Assembly: GCA_026397575.1 (NCBI GenBank)
Contig: JAPLUP010000422.1
Coordinates: 1-9,240 of the forward strand
Length of the DNA: 9,240 nt
Source of the DNA: Candidatus Zixiibacteriota bacterium
Lineage (GTDB): Bacteria; Zixibacteria; MSB-5A5; CAIYYT01
Direction: 5' to 3'
Shown here: piece by piece, positions 5,278 to 9,240 of the stretch
How the letters are laid out: every line of letters begins with the position of its first letter
How positions within the stretch are numbered: position 1 is the first letter of the stretch
Notes under the pieces: generated by a model
What the model was told of the DNA's origin: nothing
Database searches by the model: none
The model's input: the letters and a program-made list of their open reading frames with translations, nothing else
Translations under genes and position numbers: made by a program

Positions 5278-6609
5278 TCAAATCAGGAGCAGCTCATCAT
5301 TTTCGGGGGTAATGGCCTCCATCGTCATAGCCTTTTGACCGGGGCCTGACAAGATTAGGAAGGTCTGTATGCCAGTCTGATTTCTGACGTCAAACGACAC
5401 ACTCCCTGCCACGGAGTCTGCGTAATAGTGCTTCCCCTCCTGAAACACGTACTTATAACTCAGATCCAGCGCGCGATTATCAGCCATTAGTACGGCCCTA
5501 GGATCCTGCGCTTCGCGTTTTCCTACTAGCGCCCGCATTTCAAAAATGGAGTCTGAAGACTGGGAAGTGCTTTGGCATTCGCCACAGTATGGATTGGATA
5601 CCGACTCAAATTCGTGGTTTAGATATCTTGCCTGGATTTTGTCATCGAATAGCATGGCTGAGCGATAAAGAAAAATGCGTGTAATTGTCCTCAGCGCAGG
5701 TGATTTCAAAATGCTCTGAAGCCATGACTTCGCCATGCCGATTGAGACGGAGAATGGCAACTTAATGATGATAGCAGTCCTGCAATTGTCGGGTATTTGG
5801 CCAACTGCTCGGGAGATGTTTTTTGCCGCTGCATACAACTTGAAATTGAAGCGAGATTGCTCGTCAGTGGAGAAATGCGACCACATGATGAATGTATGAG
5901 ACAGAGATTGTGCATCCGAATACAGTTTGTGAGTGGTCGATAGACCTCGTTCTGGTGCCAGGATGATTGACCACTCTGGATCATTGTCGGTCCAGGGATT
6001 TCTAGCATCCCAAGACTCAAATGCGTGATCAATGAATGCACAGACCGCTCTGGGTGATACATGCCTTCTGCTAGTGTTCCCAGTGGGAAAGATGAGGAGT
6101 TGGAAGGGCTTTCCTGTTCTTGTCGCTTTCTCTACGGCATATTCGTAACATGCAGCAGCAGTCTGCTTAAACGCAATCTCATGACTTGACTTAGTTAGCG
6201 CTTTGCAGGAGATGCAATAGGACTCACCGTCTACAAGAGTCAAAATAAGATCATAGCCGGGGTTACCAGGTTTGGGTAAGCTAATCTTTTGGCTTCCAGT
6301 ATCGAACATGTAGCTCAGAAGAATTTCGGTGGCCGCACCAGCAACGTCTCCGAGCTTTGGACTCCTGAGAAGGCGTCTGTACTCCCGCTGCATTTTTGCC
6401 GAAGCGGATTTTTCAAGCGCTTCTAATGCTGCGCCAAAGGTCAGAATCTCTATCGATGCGATGAAGTCCCGCCTTTTCCAGATATTTCCGGCGGGATGTT
6501 CTGGGTGGTACCGCAGCCAGTTAGAGTCGAAGAACCTCTCGAACGAAGCGATTAAGGAATCCAGTCTCTCCGCGGGCAATCCTGTTTCGGGGATTTGACG
6601 TCTACTCAA
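5278..6609 (-). CDS. Unrecognised protein with a possible variant PD-(D/E)XK nuclease core
   Basis: I do not recognise this 443-residue soluble protein by family. Residues 86-180 have the order expected of a restriction-endonuclease-like fold: a helix with E95 (GAATEILLSYMF), a strand with D120 (NPGYDLILTL), a strand with K136 (SYCISCKAL), a helix with Gln149 (FKQTAAACYEY) and a further strand (FQLLIFPTGN). The residue expected to be Glu/Asp/Gln two before the Lys is Ser134. The rest holds several strand-like segments and one CxxC (342-345); there is no signal peptide or membrane segment. The listed start is TTG 6609, with only a weak AGGCAAG upstream. The frame stays open into the tdh end, so the start is uncertain. 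It lies 23 bp after tdh on the same strand, probably co-transcribed, and next to the RAYT/REP island. Its composition looks more AT-rich than tdh by eye, hinting at transfer. Nuclease activity is inference. Confidence 0.7.
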   Translation of the reverse strand: MSRRQIPETGLPAERLDSLIASFERFFDSNWLRYHPEHPAGNIWKRRDFIASIEILTFGAALEALEKSASAKMQREYRRLLRSPKLGDVAGAATEILLSYMFDTGSQKISLPKPGNPGYDLILTLVDGESYCISCKALTKSSHEIAFKQTAAACYEYAVEKATRTGKPFQLLIFPTGNTSRRHVSPRAVCAFIDHAFESWDARNPWTDNDPEWSIILAPERGLSTTHKLYSDAQSLSHTFIMWSHFSTDEQSRFNFKLYAAAKNISRAVGQIPDNCRTAIIIKLPFSVSIGMAKSWLQSILKSPALRTITRIFLYRSAMLFDDKIQARYLNHEFESVSNPYCGECQSTSQSSDSIFEMRALVGKREAQDPRAVLMADNRALDLSYKYVFQEGKHYYADSVAGSVSFDVRNQTGIQTFLILSGPGQKAMTMEAITPENDELLLI

Positions 6610-6632
6610 TGTGTTCTTGCCTGCTTTGGCCC

Positions 6633-7676
6633 TTACATCATCAGCACAACTTTCGCTGTTGGTGTTGTTGTGGACGTGGCGGTTTCAAATGCCTTGAGAA
6701 AATCGCCAAAGGGAAATCGATGTGTGATGACTGGTGACGGATCGACCAGACCACCGGAGAGCAAGGCCGACATCTGATACCAGGTCTCGAACATCTTGCG
6801 CCCGTTGATGCCGATTACCGTGGCCCCCTTGAAGATGATGTAATTGGAAATGTCGAGTGTCACAGGTTGTGATGGCAGGCCGAACATGACATAGGTGCCG
6901 GCTTTGCGGAGCAGCTTGAAGCCACTGTCATTGGCGGCCTGATTGCCCGCCATGTCGAGAACGACATCGACGCCGCCGTGGGTTTCGTCCACAACGCGCT
7001 CGATGAATTTGCTATCTTTGGTGACATCAATGGTGTCATGAGCGCCCATCTCGCGGCAGATATCGAGGTTGAAGGGAATCATCCCGAGACTGTAAATCTT
7101 CTCGGCCCCAACGGCTTTGGCGATACCACAGGCAAACGCGCCGGTCGGGCCGTCACCGATAATCGCGATTTTCTTGGTCGAAACGTTCCCCGACATGACA
7201 ACATAGGTCGCATTACCGAACGGCTCATGAATCGAGGCGATTGCCGGATCAAGCGACTTGGCGACCTTCCAGCAGACGATTTCGGGCAAAGCGGCATACT
7301 CAGCGAAAATGCCGTCGGTGTCGACACCCAGGATTACCAGATTGTCGCAGATGTGCATATTCCCCATCCGGCACTGTTTGCAGACACCGCAGGGGATATG
7401 CGATTCGGCGGCGATGAAGTCCCCGACTTTGAGTCCTCTGATTCCCTTGCCGATCTCGACCACTTCGCCACAGCATTCATGGCCGAAAATTAGCGGTGGC
7501 TTAAGTCGTCCCTGCGCCCAATTATCCCAGTTGTAAATATGCTTGTCAGTGCCGCAGATTGACGCGGCCTTGACTTTGATCAGAACCTGACTATCGTTGA
7601 TTTTCGGTATCGGAACCTGCTTGAATTCGACGCCTCTTGCACGTGACGTTTTGACACCAGCCCACATCGTTTCCAC
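6633..7676 (-). CDS. tdh: L-threonine 3-dehydrogenase (zinc-dependent MDR family)
   Basis: A 347-residue cytoplasmic enzyme that oxidises L-threonine to 2-amino-3-ketobutyrate. Zinc-enzyme residues are present: C41 in SICGTDKHIYNWDNW, and H66-E67 in FGHECCGEVVEIG. The structural-zinc cysteines are C96, C99, C102 and C110. GDGPTG (174-179) is the Rossmann glycine loop. GRKMFETWYQMSALLSGGL (292-310) and PVITHRF (315-321) are specific to threonine dehydrogenases and closely match E. coli Tdh. Length is normal. GTG 7676 is chosen because AAAGGA lies 8 nt upstream; an ATG three codons later is the alternative. Odd point: the residue that aligns with the NAD-ribose-binding Asp after strand beta-2 is Gly198 (YSLGMIPFNL). 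The usual partner gene kbl is not adjacent; the next gene downstream is the nuclease-like one. A strong promoter precedes it. Confidence 0.92.
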   Translation of the reverse strand: METMWAGVKTSRARGVEFKQVPIPKINDSQVLIKVKAASICGTDKHIYNWDNWAQGRLKPPLIFGHECCGEVVEIGKGIRGLKVGDFIAAESHIPCGVCKQCRMGNMHICDNLVILGVDTDGIFAEYAALPEIVCWKVAKSLDPAIASIHEPFGNATYVVMSGNVSTKKIAIIGDGPTGAFACGIAKAVGAEKIYSLGMIPFNLDICREMGAHDTIDVTKDSKFIERVVDETHGGVDVVLDMAGNQAANDSGFKLLRKAGTYVMFGLPSQPVTLDISNYIIFKGATVIGINGRKMFETWYQMSALLSGGLVDPSPVITHRFPFGDFLKAFETATSTTTPTAKVVLMM

Positions 7677-7728
7677 AGTTGCAATCCTTTCTCCACGGCT
7701 GCCACGAGCCGCTTCTCATCAGAAAGCA

Positions 7729-7757
7729 AGAATACGCACCGGACAGGAGATTGTCAA
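7729..7757 (-). promoter_or_regulatory. Predicted sigma70 promoter for tdh and the gene after it
   Basis: The minus strand has a perfect -35 TTGACA (7757-7752), a 17-bp spacer and -10 TATTCT (7734-7729). Transcription would start near 7722, giving a leader of about 46 nt. The leader can form a small stem CGGCT...AGCCG (7711-7696) just before the ribosome binding site. This is the best promoter in the window. Confidence 0.6.
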
Positions 7758-7825
7758 CGAATTCACAAGGGGACGTCCCGAGGGTGCTCCAGTGCATTGC
7801 TGTGCTGCAGCAAGTCATCAGATGT

Positions 7826-7860
7826 GCGACAGAGTCGAGTGATTAACTCAACTCTGTCGC
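7826..7860 (-). terminator. Strong hairpin after the surface-protein gene
   Basis: GCGACAGAGT (7826-7835) and ACTCTGTCGC (7851-7860) pair perfectly over 10 bp. After one C/A mismatch the stem extends another 4 bp (GAGT/ACTC) to a 5-nt loop. It lies 15 nt beyond the minus-strand stop at 7876, the place for a transcript end. No T-run follows on either strand, so it may stabilise the 3' end or be a non-canonical terminator. Confidence 0.45.
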
Positions 7861-7875
7861 GTAACTGTGCTGATG

Positions 7876-9240
7876 CTAATGAGATGTTGTCGCTTCTCCA
7901 GGCGCAAACAAGAGTGGTTGCCCGGATTCCAGCTTCATCTGTGGGGATGACGGCGCTAAGATCGCGACACTCCCTACCACCATGCGGAACTTCACGTCTG
8001 TAAAGTTCAGTACCTGACAGACAACATCCCAGCGATCAGGTATGTAATCGTGATTGTCATCGATCCCATTGCATTCGCAAGTCTTGGATCCTGCCAGGTG
8101 GCAATCGAATGATCCCTCGATGACATCTCCGATATTTGTGCCCCACTTAGTTATGTATAACATGCCAAGATCGGTGATTCCGCAGTCGCACCCTCGATTG
8201 TTTGGATCACCTTCGACCGTGAACAGCATGTTGTAGGATCCGCCGTCATGCTGACACTTTAGCAGTGCAGTGATGTATTCCTGGACGTAGCCGCCATCGT
8301 TCCAACTAGGTGAGGAATGTCCCTCTATCGGGCCGATTGGGTAGTGGTCGGGACCTGTTACTCGCCCCAAGTTGATAATGAAAGTGAGCTGTTGTTCATC
8401 CTTGACCCCGCCGGCGATTGCCATTATTGTACGCCCCTCCGTTGTCGGTATTGGCGCCGAGGCTACCACAATCGGATAGTCGTACCTCTGCGGCGAGGAA
8501 CTCGCATCGATATAGAATTCAACAGACATGGTTCCCTTAGGTGACATCCGCAATGCGCGCGGTGCATCGTGAGTTTCATTCTCAACCGAAGTGACCTGCA
8601 GCGAGTCGGGGGCATAATCATTGTCAGGATGAATCGCAACAATCCAGAAGGTGCCAGCAGGAAGGGTAACGAATGTATAGCGTCCATTGTAAATCGCGTG
8701 CGAATCTTCGTATGGTTGTCCCGCTACTTGTCCGCGGGCATAAATGAAAAGCTGGCCATTGAAAAGCGTGTCGTGCGTAGCATACATCGGATCCTGCCGC
8801 GCTTTGGAGAAAATCTCGTTGACAACTATGCCGGAGACACCGCCGGTTGAATTTTCTTGCTTTTCCATAACGATGTCAACACTGACAGTCTTGTTTTTTT
8901 CGACCGTGACGCCAACGGTCTTGGCATTGTAGCCGGCCTTGGTTGCCTGTAGCGATTTCTCGCCAACGCCGATGTTCTCGAAGCGGACGAAGCCGCTGTT
9001 ATCGGTAGTCTGTTCGTGAGCGGGATGCATCGGGTTATCCTCATCCCCAAGGACTGTGACCAAAACTCCTGCGATAGCACGGCCACTCAGTTTGTCGCCA
9101 ACGGTCGCTTCAATGGTGCCGAAGTCCGTGTACTCCTTCCAAACTTTGAAGCTGGTCTTGAAATAGGTCGAGTTGAAAGAGAGCGCGGCACGGAATCCTT
9201 GCGAAACGCTGTTGAAAGCCACCGCAGCTTTCAGAGGAAG
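7876..9240 (-). CDS. Surface/secreted protein with carboxypeptidase-regulatory-like domain, C-terminal part (N-terminus outside the window)
   Basis: The frame is open to the right edge: codons before the GTG at 9222 read LPLKAA with no stop, so 455 residues are visible and the true start is probably outside. Near 9125-8865 it encodes a CarboxypepD_reg/CNA-B-like beta sandwich: GTIEATVGDKLSGRAIAGV, then GFVRFENIGVGEKSLQATK and a V-x-V-x-K-x-K strand. A second beta-rich region follows, with YTFVTLPAGTFWIVAIHPD (about 8690-8630). The last third is Cys-rich: seven cysteines including CDC and CEC pairs. It also carries IDDNHDYIPDRWD (about 8068-8030), which resembles the Asp-rich calcium loop of thrombospondin type-3 repeats. 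The disulfide-ready cysteines, calcium-like loop and domain type point to an exported protein. Its signal peptide is not visible and its partner is unknown. No sorting signal or C-terminal anchor was recognised. Confidence 0.75.
   Translation of the reverse strand, partial: LPLKAAVAFNSVSQGFRAALSFNSTYFKTSFKVWKEYTDFGTIEATVGDKLSGRAIAGVLVTVLGDEDNPMHPAHEQTTDNSGFVRFENIGVGEKSLQATKAGYNAKTVGVTVEKNKTVSVDIVMEKQENSTGGVSGIVVNEIFSKARQDPMYATHDTLFNGQLFIYARGQVAGQPYEDSHAIYNGRYTFVTLPAGTFWIVAIHPDNDYAPDSLQVTSVENETHDAPRALRMSPKGTMSVEFYIDASSSPQRYDYPIVVASAPIPTTEGRTIMAIAGGVKDEQQLTFIINLGRVTGPDHYPIGPIEGHSSPSWNDGGYVQEYITALLKCQHDGGSYNMLFTVEGDPNNRGCDCGITDLGMLYITKWGTNIGDVIEGSFDCHLAGSKTCECNGIDDNHDYIPDRWDVVCQVLNFTDVKFRMVVGSVAILAPSSPQMKLESGQPLLFAPGEATTSH

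Larger units (their letters stand above)
7677..7875. other. Intergenic region between the surface-protein gene and tdh
   Basis: Holds the tdh promoter, a GGGACGTCCC palindrome (7770-7779) 12 bp upstream of its -35, a small stem TTGCTG...CAGCAA (7797-7813) and the long hairpin at 7826-7860. No gene is seen. Confidence 0.5.

Noticed and set aside
5706..6062. 118-residue minus-strand open frame inside the nuclease-like gene
   Set aside because: It is in another frame of the 443-residue gene and has no start signal or motif of its own.
6978..7493. 171-residue plus-strand open frame
   Set aside because: Antisense to tdh, which has all its family signatures on the minus strand.

Overview
The window looks like a piece of a mid-GC bacterial chromosome, probably from an uncultured lineage. 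Secreted proteins of the S74-domain and carboxypeptidase-regulatory-domain type, a RAYT-type transposase with REP-like palindromes, and a zinc threonine dehydrogenase together fit candidate phyla of the FCB group (for example Zixibacteria-like genomes). That placement is an inference from gene style, not from a marker gene.

Layout from left to right. (1) 1-697, minus: the N-terminal 232 codons of isocitrate dehydrogenase kinase/phosphatase (aceK), cut by the window edge. (2) 698-1022: a divergent promoter region, with a sigma70-like promoter for each side and a hairpin over the aceK ribosome binding site. (3) 1023-3071, plus: a secreted glycine-rich fibre-like protein with three tandem 91-residue repeats. 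Its C-terminal S74 chaperone/peptidase domain is broken by an internal deletion plus frame change, and the out-of-frame tail is still readable to 3205. (4) 3450-4157, plus: a flavodoxin-fold FMN/iron-sulfur-type flavoprotein. (5) 4226-5260: a dense repeat island around a minus-strand RAYT (4334-4867). It holds four copies of one REP-like palindrome, two copies of a second, longer inverted-repeat element, an approximately 80-bp direct duplication and a third palindrome. (6) 5278-6609, minus: an unrecognised 443-residue protein with a possible variant PD-(D/E)XK nuclease core. (7) 6633-7676, minus: L-threonine 3-dehydrogenase, with a good promoter just upstream and 23 bp from the unknown gene, so the two are probably co-transcribed. 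(8) 7876-9240, minus: the C-terminal part of a secreted or surface protein with a carboxypeptidase-regulatory-like domain, a Cys-rich tail and a calcium-loop-like motif; its N-terminus lies outside the window.

The metabolic genes (aceK, tdh, flavoprotein) are ordinary housekeeping or accessory functions and form no single pathway. The parts most worth a second look are the RAYT/REP island and the nuclease-like gene wedged between it and tdh. The eroded S74 domain and a Gly in place of the usual NAD-binding Asp in Tdh also merit attention. No rRNA, tRNA or CRISPR array was seen.
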